Below, piece by piece: positions 47,653 to 56,996 of a DNA stretch of 62,194 nt (positions are counted from its first letter, which is position 1; each line of letters opens with the position of its first letter). A program made the translations under genes and the position numbers. The stretch is from contig DTSE01000313.1 of assembly GCA_012965515.1 (NCBI GenBank), forward strand, positions 1 to 62,194, written 5' to 3'. A model generated the notes under the pieces. That model did no database searches. It saw nothing but the letters and a program-made list of their open reading frames with translations, and was not told the DNA's origin. This DNA is from Candidatus Melainabacteria bacterium (GTDB lineage Bacteria; Cyanobacteriota; Vampirovibrionia; Obscuribacterales; Obscuribacteraceae).

Positions 47653-47892
47653 TTCTGCCAACCTCAAGGGATCATCTAATGTTTTACCCGTTGGAAGCCG
47701 AAAGGTACTGCCCGCACGAAAACTTCACGCTCACTTCATACAAGACAACAGTCGGCAAAGTGATCGCATACCTCCAATTCTCGGAAACATGCCGCCCTAG
47801 AATGAGTCTGTAGTCACAGTGGTGGAGCCCAACCGGATCGACCGCTAGTTTTTGCGTACCCAATTAGCTACATCGGATTCGGCGGAACCGCT

Positions 47893-48810
47893 ATGAAACT
47901 CAATCGCTGGCTCGTTTATCAGAAAGAACGCTTCCCTCTGGTTCAGTACGGAGCAATCGTGGCGGCGTTTTCGTACTCAGCGCTTTGTGTTTCCAGAATG
48001 ATGCGACGTGTCGAAGGTCTGCCGGACATGCAAGCTTTTCTGGCAGCCTATGTTTGCTCACTGATCCTCTTCTTTCAGCTTCGGGTCGCCGACGAGTTCA
48101 AAGATCATGAGGACGACTGCCGCTACCAACCGGAGCGTCCGGTGCCACGCGGTCTAATCGAGCTGAAGGAACTTGCAACACTGGGAGTACTCGGTGCTGC
48201 AGTTCAATTATCACTAGCCTACACCTATCAACCAAGTCTGCTTCTCCCGCTCGCATTGACATGGCTCTACTTCGCGCTCATGAGCGTAGAGTTCTTTGTC
48301 GGAGATTGGCTCAAGAAAAAACCGTTCACCTACTTGTGGACACACATGCTCATATTGCTTTTCGTCGACATTTTTGTCACAGCATTCGATTGGATGAAAG
48401 GCACCACAATTCCACCATCAGGTTTGTGGCTTTTCCTCGCCGTAAGTTTCTGCAACGGCGTAATCATAGAAATCGGGCGCAAAATCAAATCAGCGGAAGA
48501 AGAGAAACCCGGTGTCACCAGTTACACAGCTGCATGGGGTCGCCGGCCAGCCGTCTTCGCCTGGCTCGCAGCCATCGCCGCGTCAGGCGCTCTGGCGATC
48601 GCAACGTCCGCCAAGTTAGGTTTCGCCATACCAATCATTGCGCTTGTTTGTGTACTTTCGGCAGGCGCTGTATTTGTCGCTTTCAAGTTTGTGAATCATC
48701 CATTGACGGGAAAACCTTTCGAGAGCTTCTCGGGACTTTGGACTCTTGTTACTTACCTTGCGTTGGGAACGGTTCCCTCAATGATCTCAATGCTTGGAAA
48801 AACTCTATGA
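47893..48810 (+). CDS. UbiA-like prenyltransferase, first gene of the lipid-like operon
   Basis: A 305-residue, roughly eight-helix membrane protein. Its first cytoplasmic loop reads RVADEFKDHEDDCRYQPERPVPRG (D67, D71, D75), the UbiA-superfamily metal/diphosphate-binding motif followed by the usual RPVPRG. The second loop (EIGRKIKSAEEEKPGVTSYTAAWG) is a diverged counterpart. It would attach a prenyl or related chain to an unknown acceptor. It differs clearly from the second UbiA-type gene at 58666. Nineteen bases separate it from the PEP-synthase-like gene. Confidence 0.82.
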   Translation: MKLNRWLVYQKERFPLVQYGAIVAAFSYSALCVSRMMRRVEGLPDMQAFLAAYVCSLILFFQLRVADEFKDHEDDCRYQPERPVPRGLIELKELATLGVLGAAVQLSLAYTYQPSLLLPLALTWLYFALMSVEFFVGDWLKKKPFTYLWTHMLILLFVDIFVTAFDWMKGTTIPPSGLWLFLAVSFCNGVIIEIGRKIKSAEEEKPGVTSYTAAWGRRPAVFAWLAAIAASGALAIATSAKLGFAIPIIALVCVLSAGAVFVAFKFVNHPLTGKPFESFSGLWTLVTYLALGTVPSMISMLGKTL

Positions 48811-48829
48811 GTGCGCTTAAGGCAACGAT

Positions 48830-51568
48830 ATGAAAAACATCATTTTCGAAAACGAAAAACACAATCCTGACCTGACTGGCAACAAGGCTGCCAATCTTGC
48901 TCGTCTAAAAGCCGCAGGTTTCTCAGTACCATCCTTCGTGACGATACTGCCAAACGCTTTCAGTAACGACTCGACCTGGCAAGATCCACTTTTGGAAGAC
49001 GAACTGAAAGTCGCCCACGAAAAATTCAATGTCGGCTCTGCATTACTTGCGGTGCGCTCATCTGCAATAGACGAAGATGGAGAAACAACTTCGTTTGCTG
49101 GTCAATTGGATACCTTTCTGAACGTCAGCAGTGAATGGGTTATCACCGCCGCAAGATCTGTTTGGCTATCGGGAACAACTGATCGCCTCCAAGCCTATTG
49201 CGACAGCATGGGCATCTCGAAGAAAAGCGAAGGTCCAGCGATCATTGTTCAAAAAATGGTCAATGCAAAAGTCGCAGGTGTTGCATTCAGCGCAGATCCA
49301 ATTAGCGGAGACAGAAATACTGTAGTCATCAATGCAGTTGGTGGTTTGGCCGATAAGCTCGTCTCTGGTGAAGTCGAGGGCGAATTGATTTACGTCATCG
49401 CCGGCCGTGTCGTGAAACGAAGTGAATCTAAGCAAAATGAACTGAGACAGGATGAATCGGTCGAAAATCGTTTATGCGGAACAAGCAGAGTTCTGAGCGA
49501 TACCGTTGCAATGGAAATCGCTCATCTCGCCAGAAAGATTGAAACATTGTTCGGCTGTCCCCAAGACATCGAATGGGCGCACGATGGAAATCAACTGTTC
49601 ATTCTCCAAGCTCGTCCGATTACGACTCTTCCGGAGCAGCAAGGAGAAATCCAAGGTGACCTGAGAATCTGGGACAACAGCAATATTTCCGAAAGCTATC
49701 AAGGCGTCACGACTCCGCTCACATTCAGTTTCGCTGCAAAAGCATATGAACACGTCTACATTCATTTCTGCCGCTTGATGGGAGTGTCGGAGAAACGCAT
49801 CAACGCAAACCGACAGATCTTTCCCCGAATGCTCGGATTCATTCGCGGACGCATCTATTACAACTTGGTCAATTGGTACCGACTGCTCGCGCTTCTGCCT
49901 GGCTTCCAAGTAAATCGCCAATTCATGGAGCAAATGATGGGCGTCAAGGAAGAAATGCCGGCGGAAATCATTGAGAAAGTCATTGAGGACAACAAGGTTC
50001 CTACCTTACAAGCGTATGCAAACTTCAGCACGTCGCTCATTGCAATGTTAATCAGATTTGCCAATCTTCGCCGCGAGATTGCAAACTTCCAAAACCATTT
50101 CAACCAGACCCTCGAAGGCGTTCCGAAAGATCTATCCAAGCTTAATGCTGATCAGTTAGCAAAACTCTATCGCGGCTTGGAAGGAAAACTCCTACCGTCA
50201 TGGGACGCACCACTCGTCAACGACTTCTTTGCGATGATCTTCTTCGGTCTTCTAAGTTCGCTCAGCAAGACGTGGTTTCCATCGCAAACATTCTCGCATC
50301 ATGAACTGCTCGTTCACTCCGGCGGCATAATTAGCGCAGAGCCAGCGCGCCTCATAATCGAGATGGCGGCAATCGCGCGTGAAGATCAGGAGCTTCGGCA
50401 AGCTCTCACAGCAGGAAGTCTTGCTCAAATTGAGAAACAGCTGAAGCAGAACGTTAAATTCGAAAGTGCATTTAGAAACTACCTGGACCGATTTGGAGAC
50501 CGTTGCTTCAACGAATTGAAATTAGAAAGCCCAACTCTCAACGACAACCCATTGCCTTTGTTGAAAAATATCGGTGCGATGGCATCGGTTACAAGCGTTG
50601 GAATTGTCGCAGAATCTCTTAAAACTGCTGAGACTTCAGACAAAACTGAAACGTCAAAGATTGTGACCTCGGAAAAAACATCTTCAGCAGATCCGAGAGC
50701 CGAGGTATCGAAGTTGCCCTTTGTGAAACGCTTGGTCTTCAACTTTGTCGCGAATCAAGCAATCGAGCGCATTCGCTGGCGTGAAAACCTTCGTTTCGAA
50801 CGCACCCGCCTCTTCGGGTTGGTCAGACGCATTTTTCTCCAGTTTGGAACACAGCTTCAACAGCAAAGCGTTCTACAAAACAAGAACGACATCTTCTATT
50901 TAGAAGTAGAGGAAGTTCTCAACTTCATCGAAGGAAAAAGCACAACAATCAATCTTGCTGCACTAGCCGAACTTCGAAAGAGAGAATCGGAAGAGTTTCA
51001 AAATCAACTTCCTCCACCCAACCGCATCGTCTCCAGGAATGCAGTTGCCGTAGGGGCGATGCCATGCATCGCCCGGCCAGAAACTTCTAACACAATTCGT
51101 GAATCAACAACAAACAATGTGGCCAACAGTCTGAGCGGTCTAGGCTGCTCACCAGGAGTTGTACGAGGACGTGTTCGTGTCGTGCGCGATCCGGCTACCG
51201 CAAAACCCCTCGAAAATGAAATTCTCATTGCTGAAAGAACAGATCCGGGTTGGATAGTTCTCTTCACTCAAGCAAAGGGAATCATCGTTGAATACGGAAG
51301 CTTGAGAGAACTTGGTATACCGGCGATCGTCTCAGCAAGCGGTGTTATGAACTGGCTGTCTGACGGTGACGTCATCGAGTTTGATGGCAAGACTGGAGCG
51401 ATCACAAAGCTTTCAAAATTCACTGAGACTGAAAACGCACAACTGCAGACATCGGAAATTTCAGCTCCGCCCAATGCCGAAAATGCCGCCCAAAATTTGG
51501 AACATGCTACCAGCGCTAACGTCGTGAGTCTCATTGATTCCACGAGTCTCTGCAGAGAGGCGAGCTAG
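48830..51568 (+). CDS. PEP-synthase-like protein lacking the catalytic-histidine loop
   Basis: A 912-residue protein of the PEP-utilising/rifampin-phosphotransferase type. An N-terminal PPDK ATP-grasp domain (about 1-270) has NKAANLARLKAAGFSVP, AVRSSAIDEDGETTSFAGQ and the terminal ILQARPITTL. A ~480-residue helical middle follows, then a C-terminal swivelling domain (about 770-860) with LGCSPGVVRGRVRVVRDP and RTDPGWIVLF. There the family normally shows E-x-G-G-[M/L]-x-S/T-H-x-x-I-V-A-R-E-x-G-I-P-A; here EYGS runs directly into LRELGIPAIV, so about eight residues including the phosphorylatable His are absent. A palindromic repeat encodes VGAMPCIARPE at 51050-51074. Activity as a phosphotransferase is therefore doubtful. 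Confidence 0.83.
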   Translation: MKNIIFENEKHNPDLTGNKAANLARLKAAGFSVPSFVTILPNAFSNDSTWQDPLLEDELKVAHEKFNVGSALLAVRSSAIDEDGETTSFAGQLDTFLNVSSEWVITAARSVWLSGTTDRLQAYCDSMGISKKSEGPAIIVQKMVNAKVAGVAFSADPISGDRNTVVINAVGGLADKLVSGEVEGELIYVIAGRVVKRSESKQNELRQDESVENRLCGTSRVLSDTVAMEIAHLARKIETLFGCPQDIEWAHDGNQLFILQARPITTLPEQQGEIQGDLRIWDNSNISESYQGVTTPLTFSFAAKAYEHVYIHFCRLMGVSEKRINANRQIFPRMLGFIRGRIYYNLVNWYRLLALLPGFQVNRQFMEQMMGVKEEMPAEIIEKVIEDNKVPTLQAYANFSTSLIAMLIRFANLRREIANFQNHFNQTLEGVPKDLSKLNADQLAKLYRGLEGKLLPSWDAPLVNDFFAMIFFGLLSSLSKTWFPSQTFSHHELLVHSGGIISAEPARLIIEMAAIAREDQELRQALTAGSLAQIEKQLKQNVKFESAFRNYLDRFGDRCFNELKLESPTLNDNPLPLLKNIGAMASVTSVGIVAESLKTAETSDKTETSKIVTSEKTSSADPRAEVSKLPFVKRLVFNFVANQAIERIRWRENLRFERTRLFGLVRRIFLQFGTQLQQQSVLQNKNDIFYLEVEEVLNFIEGKSTTINLAALAELRKRESEEFQNQLPPPNRIVSRNAVAVGAMPCIARPETSNTIRESTTNNVANSLSGLGCSPGVVRGRVRVVRDPATAKPLENEILIAERTDPGWIVLFTQAKGIIVEYGSLRELGIPAIVSASGVMNWLSDGDVIEFDGKTGAITKLSKFTETENAQLQTSEISAPPNAENAAQNLEHATSANVVSLIDSTSLCREAS
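51050..51074. repeat. Palindromic repeat unit inserted in frame in a coding sequence
   Basis: GTAG then GGGCGATGC (51054-51062), a three-base loop, and GCATCGCCC (51066-51074) form a perfect 9-bp hairpin. Its GTAGGGGCG border matches the compound element at 16741-16798. It is translated as VGAMPCIARPE inside the PEP-synthase-like protein. Confidence 0.75.
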
Positions 51569-51579
51569 GAGGGGCGTAG

Positions 51580-52725
51580 ATGAAAAACTTTGACTCCACC
51601 CTTACTTTGAAAAACAGACCAGAACTTCGTTTCTCTGAAATCGAAAGTCACGCCGATTTTTCACGCATCCGCTACGCACAGTGCTGGGAAGATGCCGACA
51701 TCTTGCTAAAGGCACTTGGTGTAAAAGCAGGCGATGTCTGCCTCTCGGTAGCATCAGCAGGAGACAACAGCTTATCGCTTTTGTCTGCGAATCCGGCAAA
51801 GGTAATTGCAGTAGATTTCAATCGTCAGCAAATTGCCTGTCTCGAACTAAAAGCGCGAGCAATCAAGTTTCTCTCCTACGAAGAGTTGCTTTGTCTCGTC
51901 GGCATTCGTGCCGGAGACAGATTGAGTCTTTATGCAAAGCTTCGTCCACACCTGAGCGAAAAGACAAGAAACTTTTTCGATGTGCAAAAACTCGATCTTT
52001 CTCGTGGCATCGGACACGCAGGTAAGTTCGAAAAGTACTTCGAGATCTTTCGCAATGCTGCGTTGCCATTTGTGCACAGCAAAGAAACTTGTGATGCACT
52101 GCTCATCAAGCGGGACAGCGAAGAGCGCAGACGATTCTTTGATGAACAATGGAACACACCCAAATGGCGAACGCTGTTTCGCATGTTTTTCTCTCGCAAA
52201 GTCATGGGCTTGCTGGGCCGCGATCCAGCCTTTTTCCAATATGTTCAAACTGATGTTGCGCAAGCAATATTGGATAGAACGGAATACGCACTCACCGCTC
52301 TCGACCCATCCGAAAACCCGTACATGCAATGGATTTTGAAGGGCACTTACGTGTCGGCTCTACCGCATTACTTGCGCAGAGAAAACTACGAGAAGATCAA
52401 AGCAAATATTGACAAACTCGAACTGCACGTCGGTTCAATCGAATCGGTGCTTGAGGATCTTCCCCCAGGCACGGTAGACAAATTCAACCTCAGTGACATC
52501 TTCGAATATATGTCGATGGACAACTATCACAAGTTGCTCAGTTCGCTTGTTCTTGCAGGACGCACTGGTGGCAGGCTGGTTTACTGGAACATGCTTGCGC
52601 CGCGCAGTCGTCCCGAAAAGATGGCACCAGTGCTGACACCGCACAACGAGTTGGCAGAACAGCTGCATAAAGAAGACAAAGCGTTCTTCTACAGTAAGTT
52701 GGTCATCGAGGAGATAACGTGTTAG
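51580..52725 (+). CDS. BtaA-like (DUF3419) aminocarboxypropyl transferase
   Basis: A 381-residue soluble protein of the DUF3419/BtaA family. BtaA transfers the 3-amino-3-carboxypropyl group of S-adenosylmethionine to diacylglycerol in betaine-lipid synthesis. Family features are RYAQCWEDADILL at residue ~30, the SAM fold segment VCLSVASAGDNSLSLLSANPAKVIAVDFNRQQIACLELK, and the C-terminal FNLSDIFEYMS and RLVYWNML. No BtaB-type N-methyltransferase is nearby. AGGAGG immediately precedes the ATG. It ends overlapping the next gene by seven bases. Confidence 0.87.
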   Translation: MKNFDSTLTLKNRPELRFSEIESHADFSRIRYAQCWEDADILLKALGVKAGDVCLSVASAGDNSLSLLSANPAKVIAVDFNRQQIACLELKARAIKFLSYEELLCLVGIRAGDRLSLYAKLRPHLSEKTRNFFDVQKLDLSRGIGHAGKFEKYFEIFRNAALPFVHSKETCDALLIKRDSEERRRFFDEQWNTPKWRTLFRMFFSRKVMGLLGRDPAFFQYVQTDVAQAILDRTEYALTALDPSENPYMQWILKGTYVSALPHYLRRENYEKIKANIDKLELHVGSIESVLEDLPPGTVDKFNLSDIFEYMSMDNYHKLLSSLVLAGRTGGRLVYWNMLAPRSRPEKMAPVLTPHNELAEQLHKEDKAFFYSKLVIEEITC

Positions 52726-54059
52726 GAGCATTTCCTAATCCGATTCTCGGCGTCAGCCTGGTGATGGGAATTCTCGCGACAGCGATGAGCGTGCTGTCCT
52801 ACATCAAGAAAAAAACCGGTTGCGAACCGGAAATAATTCGTAAGGCACTGCACGTGCTGATGGGGCTAGTTACGCTTAGCTTCCCATATCTCTTCGAGGA
52901 ATCATGGCCCGTGGCGGTACTTTCAATCGCCACGGCTGTGATTTTATCGTTTGTCGGCAAGCTTAGAATGCTGAATTCCTGGGGTTGCGTTCTCAAGGCA
53001 GATGGCAGGCAGTCCTACGGTCACATTTGTTTCCCGCTCGCAATTGGCATTCTCTTCACACTGACATTCGAGCAGCCGCTCTTCTTCTGCATTCCTGTCT
53101 TAATTCTCACGCTGGCTGACGCAGCTTCAGCGCTCGTCGGAATCAAGTATGGAACGCATAAATATACAACCGTAGATGGTGCCAAAAGCACAGAGGGCTC
53201 GCTGGCGTTTTTCACATTCGCGCTGCTCGGCACTCTCATTCCGCTCGATTTGTTCACCTCAATGCCTGCTGACAAAACCCTCTTCATTTCACTCATCATG
53301 GGCATTCTCGCCATGCTGTTTGAAGGCATTGCCTGGCGCGGATTCGACAATCTGGCAATTCCGCTCGGCGCCCTTTTGGTTTTGCACACTCATATAGATG
53401 TTCCGGTAGAAACCCTCGCCACCAGACTTATTGTCCTTGCCGTCATCCTTTCATTCTCCATCGCATGGCGGCACAAAACCACGCTGACAGGCAGCGCTGT
53501 GCTTGGCGTCGCTCTCTTTGCCTACGCAAGTTTCGTCGTGGGCGGCTTGCAGTGGATGACCATGCCGCTCATCGTCTTTTCATGCTACCGCTGGTGCATG
53601 CCGATGCGCTTCCAGACAATTGAAAACAGACACTCAATGTACGCTGTACTAAGCGTTGCCAGCACCGGTCTCGTCTGGCTCGGAACTACGTTGTTTTACG
53701 GCAAAGACTTCATATTTCCATATACTCTTGCTTTTGCCGTCCACGCCGCCATAATCATGGTCGCACACGTACACTCGCGCGGTTTCAACACATCACGCCT
53801 TCGTATCTTGCTAAGTGGCACCTTACGGAGTTGGCTCTTGCTATTCGTACCCTTTGTCATCCTCGCCGGATTCAGCCGCCAGGCAATGCTCCTCACCGTG
53901 GTAGCGCCACTGTGCATAGCCTTGCCGGTTCTTGCCTTCTACTTTTCCCAGCAAGATCCAACCAGGTCTCTCACCGGGAAAACCCGGTGGTTCAAGCAAG
54001 CAGTGTTTGCCATACTGGGGTCCCTTGTAGGGTCAGTACCGGCGGCTTTCATACATTAG
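52719..54059 (+). CDS. Phytol/dolichol-kinase-like membrane protein
   Basis: A 446-residue polytopic protein. The N-terminal half resembles VTE5/SEC59-type CTP-dependent polyprenol kinases and phosphatidate cytidylyltransferase relatives: EIIRKALHVLMGLVTLSFPYLFEE, then LTLADAASALVGIKYGTHKYTTVDGAKSTEGSLAFF, where D-A-x-A-x-x-x-G and the K-S-x-E-G-S segment are typical. The C-terminal half adds about six further helices, making it longer than usual. GTG start with GGAG five bases upstream; overlaps the BtaA-like gene. It would phosphorylate or activate a lipid alcohol; substrate inferred. Confidence 0.8.
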   Translation: MLGAFPNPILGVSLVMGILATAMSVLSYIKKKTGCEPEIIRKALHVLMGLVTLSFPYLFEESWPVAVLSIATAVILSFVGKLRMLNSWGCVLKADGRQSYGHICFPLAIGILFTLTFEQPLFFCIPVLILTLADAASALVGIKYGTHKYTTVDGAKSTEGSLAFFTFALLGTLIPLDLFTSMPADKTLFISLIMGILAMLFEGIAWRGFDNLAIPLGALLVLHTHIDVPVETLATRLIVLAVILSFSIAWRHKTTLTGSAVLGVALFAYASFVVGGLQWMTMPLIVFSCYRWCMPMRFQTIENRHSMYAVLSVASTGLVWLGTTLFYGKDFIFPYTLAFAVHAAIIMVAHVHSRGFNTSRLRILLSGTLRSWLLLFVPFVILAGFSRQAMLLTVVAPLCIALPVLAFYFSQQDPTRSLTGKTRWFKQAVFAILGSLVGSVPAAFIH

Positions 54060-54173
54060 GTAAGACAGTTTAAGCCCAGGTAAACACTCATGAAACTGTG
54101 TGAATCCTGGGAACAATAGTCCATCCAAAACCTACTATTAACATTGTGGGTCTGAAATATAAGGAGATTCGCG
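54060..54173. other. Gap inside the lipid-like cluster
   Basis: An internal hairpin CCCAGG (54075-54080) / CCTGGG (54106-54111) with partial inner pairing lies here without a T-run. It may attenuate or separate the two halves of the cluster. Confidence 0.35.
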
Positions 54174-55247
54174 ATGACAGAAGCTCTGTCTGCGCCGCAT
54201 TCTGGCTGCTTAAATTACACATTTGCAGTCAAACCTGAAAGCTTGTCCTCAGAACTTGCGGAGATATCCACTAAGTTTGCTTTATCCTTCCCGCACGAAT
54301 GCGTTGAGCCAACGCAGACCAACGGTACACCCTCACTGTACTTGTTTGCAATGTACGAAGGGAAGCTAACCGCCCGCTGCTCAATCTGGACAGAAACAAA
54401 AGTGCTCTTTCCGCCTTCAGCAGACCAACTCGAATTGAGAGTAGCAGGTTCGGACGTCAAGCTCGGATTTATTGGGCACTATGCTGCCACATCCCTGAAT
54501 GCGGGGTTGGAACTGCTTGAACTTGCAGATTTTGAGCTGAAGAAAAGAGGCTGCAATGTTGCCATCGGACCAATCGATGGAAGCACCTGGAGGCGCTACC
54601 GGCTAATCAGCCAGAGTTGCGGAGAACGCATTTTCTCCCTCGAACCGGTCAATCCTCTCAGTTGGAACAAGCACTTCACAGATGCTGGTTACCAGGTAGT
54701 AAAAACGTATGAATCTTCAATCAATAGAGAATTGGACTTGAGAGATCCAGACAGTAAATCGCTCAAGGCAAAACTGCAACGTCAGGGTGTAAAACTCAGA
54801 TCGCTTAACGCAAAAAACATAGATGAAGATCTGGAAGGTATCTTTCGCGTGACGATGGAAGCGATGCAAAACAACTTCCTCTTCTCACCAATCGATAGAG
54901 CCTCATTTCTAAAGGAGCAAACACGGCTAACGTCACTTGCCGATCCTGAATTGGTTGTAGTAGCGGAGAAGGCTGGAAAAATTGTTGGCTATCTTTTCGC
55001 CTATCCGGATCAAAATTCGGCAGCGTTTCAACCAAGATTGGTAATGAAGACAATCGCGCGCACACAAGATGAAAAACTAAAAGGATTAGGTCGTCTGCTC
55101 TATCAGGAAGTACATTCACGGGCCTATGAAAAGGGATTTCGCGAGGCAGTCCACGCGCTTTATGCAAAGGGAAACAAGGCAAACGCCATCAGCTCAATGT
55201 ATGGAGAGGCAATTCGGTCATACGCACTCTACGGAAAAGCTCTTTAA
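54174..55247 (+). CDS. GNAT-like acyltransferase of unknown substrate
   Basis: A 357-residue soluble protein. The N-terminal half contains LGFIGHYAATSLNAGLELLELADFELKKRGCNVAIGPIDGSTWRRYRL, and the C-terminal half PELVVVAEKAGKIVGYLFAYPD followed by LKGLGRLLYQEVHSRAYEKGFREAVHALY; the latter is the acetyl-CoA/acyl-CoA binding helix region of a GNAT fold. The N half also looks GNAT-like, so it may be a double GNAT. AAGGAG seven bases before the ATG is an excellent ribosome-binding site. Likely transfers an acyl group; coupling to the adjacent ligase is inference. Confidence 0.7.
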   Translation: MTEALSAPHSGCLNYTFAVKPESLSSELAEISTKFALSFPHECVEPTQTNGTPSLYLFAMYEGKLTARCSIWTETKVLFPPSADQLELRVAGSDVKLGFIGHYAATSLNAGLELLELADFELKKRGCNVAIGPIDGSTWRRYRLISQSCGERIFSLEPVNPLSWNKHFTDAGYQVVKTYESSINRELDLRDPDSKSLKAKLQRQGVKLRSLNAKNIDEDLEGIFRVTMEAMQNNFLFSPIDRASFLKEQTRLTSLADPELVVVAEKAGKIVGYLFAYPDQNSAAFQPRLVMKTIARTQDEKLKGLGRLLYQEVHSRAYEKGFREAVHALYAKGNKANAISSMYGEAIRSYALYGKAL

Positions 55248-55298
55248 AGAAGAATTCAATCAGTTTGTATAAATCCAAGACCTCAAAAGAGTGGAACA

Positions 55299-56939
55299 AT
55301 GAACCTGGTTAAAATACTTGATGAACAGACAACCTCCCAGCCCGATCGCATTGCGCTGAGAGATTGCCGTGGCAATATCGACAGGGCATTGACCTATAGA
55401 TCGCTTCAGAAGCTTACTGAGACGGCTGCGGACAAACTGCTTGATTCCGGCATCAGGAAAAATGATCGCGTACTGCTTGCTGTTTCAATGAGCATTGAAA
55501 CCTATGTCCTCTTGCTGGCATTATTGCGAATCGGCGCAGTGGTTGTAATTGTCGATCCTTCAGGTGGAATAAAAGCGCTCAGGCGCTCGCTAAGGCTTGT
55601 CCAGCCAGATGCAATGATTTCTACAGCGGCATTGCAATTGCTCGGCGGTGTTTTAAAAGAAGTGAGAAATATTCGCGTAAAATTGCTGGCAGATCATATT
55701 GTTTCCCCAATCGGGCGTGCAAACGTGTATAGCACCGCCAGTGGTTCTATCGGATTGCCCCAAGGAATCGAAGATGTAAGCGCTGATCATCCTGCCCTGA
55801 TTACTTTTACAAGTGGCTCCACAGGCAATCCGAAGGCAATCGTGCGCACGCATGGCTTCTTGCTCAATCAGCAAAGGGTTCTTGCTTCATCATTGCCTGG
55901 CAGTAAAAGTGATGTAGAACTTACTACTCTGCCTGTCTTTGTACTATCAGCTCTGGCGCAGGGAATTACATCGGTGCTTCCCGATTGCGACATGCGAAAG
56001 CCGGCGGCAATAGACGCACAGAAAATCGTTCGGCAAATGCGAGTCTGTGGTGTCAATCGCGTGATTGCTTCGCCTGCTTTTTTACAGAGCGTCGTTGATT
56101 ACCTCAGTGATTCGCACCTGCACATACACGGACTAACACACATACTCACCGGTGGTGGACCTGTGTTTCCGTCGCTATTGAAGCAGATGGAAGAAGCTTT
56201 TCCGAATGCAGTGTTGACTGCAGTTTACGGTTCAACAGAAGCAGAGCCGATCGCTCACGTTTCAAGCACAGAAATGACACAGAAAGACTTACAGAGAACA
56301 TTCGAAGGGAATGGGCTTTTGGCTGGAAAGCCAATTAAGGAAATTGAATTGGCAATAGCAAATCCGACGGAACTGACCGCGCTTTCCAACGGTGCAACAA
56401 GGAAATTCAATAAGCTTCCTGCATACGTTACAGGAGAGATCGTAGTGCGCGGTAAGCATGTTGTAAAAACGTACCTGAATGGTGTGGGAGACGAAGAGAC
56501 CAAAATCTCAACAGCCAAACGGAAGGACAGCTCGAAGATATGGCACCGCACTGGCGACGCCGGCTACTTGGATTCAGAAGGTCGCTTATGGCTGATGGGA
56601 AGGTGTGCTGTAAAAATCAGCGACGAACGCGGCGAACTCTATCCATTTCAAGTAGAAGTTGCAGCATCAGAGATCCCTTCAGTGCGCCGAGCCACTTGCC
56701 TAAAATTCGGCGGCAAGCGAATATTGGTAATAGAGAAAAAGCACCATTCAATACTGGATCAATTTAAAGAATTGTTGCTTCGCACGGCTGGACTTAAGGA
56801 CACCATCGGTGATGCCTTTAGCTGGCTGAGATTCGATGAGATCAGATGCGTGGATTCCATCCCTGTCGATGCAAGACATAATTCCAAAATTCAATACGGA
56901 AGATTGCAGCAAAGATTGCAAAACGCCTTGACGTATTGA
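55299..56939 (+). CDS. AMP-dependent acyl-adenylate ligase (OleC-like)
   Basis: A 546-residue adenylating enzyme. Motifs are LITFTSGSTGNPKAIVRTHG (A3 P-loop), YGSTEAEPIAHVS (A5), and HRTGDAGYLDSEGRLWLMGR (A7-A8), with a C-terminal lysine region in ARHNSKIQYGRL. The YGSTEAEPI pattern resembles the YGATEALPI of OleC/fatty-acyl ligases. It would activate a fatty or other carboxylic acid as an acyl-AMP, possibly for the GNAT-like protein 51 bases upstream. A terminator follows. Confidence 0.88.
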   Translation: MNLVKILDEQTTSQPDRIALRDCRGNIDRALTYRSLQKLTETAADKLLDSGIRKNDRVLLAVSMSIETYVLLLALLRIGAVVVIVDPSGGIKALRRSLRLVQPDAMISTAALQLLGGVLKEVRNIRVKLLADHIVSPIGRANVYSTASGSIGLPQGIEDVSADHPALITFTSGSTGNPKAIVRTHGFLLNQQRVLASSLPGSKSDVELTTLPVFVLSALAQGITSVLPDCDMRKPAAIDAQKIVRQMRVCGVNRVIASPAFLQSVVDYLSDSHLHIHGLTHILTGGGPVFPSLLKQMEEAFPNAVLTAVYGSTEAEPIAHVSSTEMTQKDLQRTFEGNGLLAGKPIKEIELAIANPTELTALSNGATRKFNKLPAYVTGEIVVRGKHVVKTYLNGVGDEETKISTAKRKDSSKIWHRTGDAGYLDSEGRLWLMGRCAVKISDERGELYPFQVEVAASEIPSVRRATCLKFGGKRILVIEKKHHSILDQFKELLLRTAGLKDTIGDAFSWLRFDEIRCVDSIPVDARHNSKIQYGRLQQRLQNALTY

Positions 56940-56974
56940 AGCGTAAAGCATGGAAGGTACGAAAATATGGGAGC

Positions 56975-56996
56975 GCCGCCCTCCGGGGCGGCTTTT
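56975..56996 (+). terminator. Rho-independent terminator of the lipid-like cluster
   Basis: GCCGCCC (56975-56981), a TCCG tetraloop and GGGCGGC (56986-56992) are followed by TTTT, 36 bases after the ligase gene. Confidence 0.8.
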
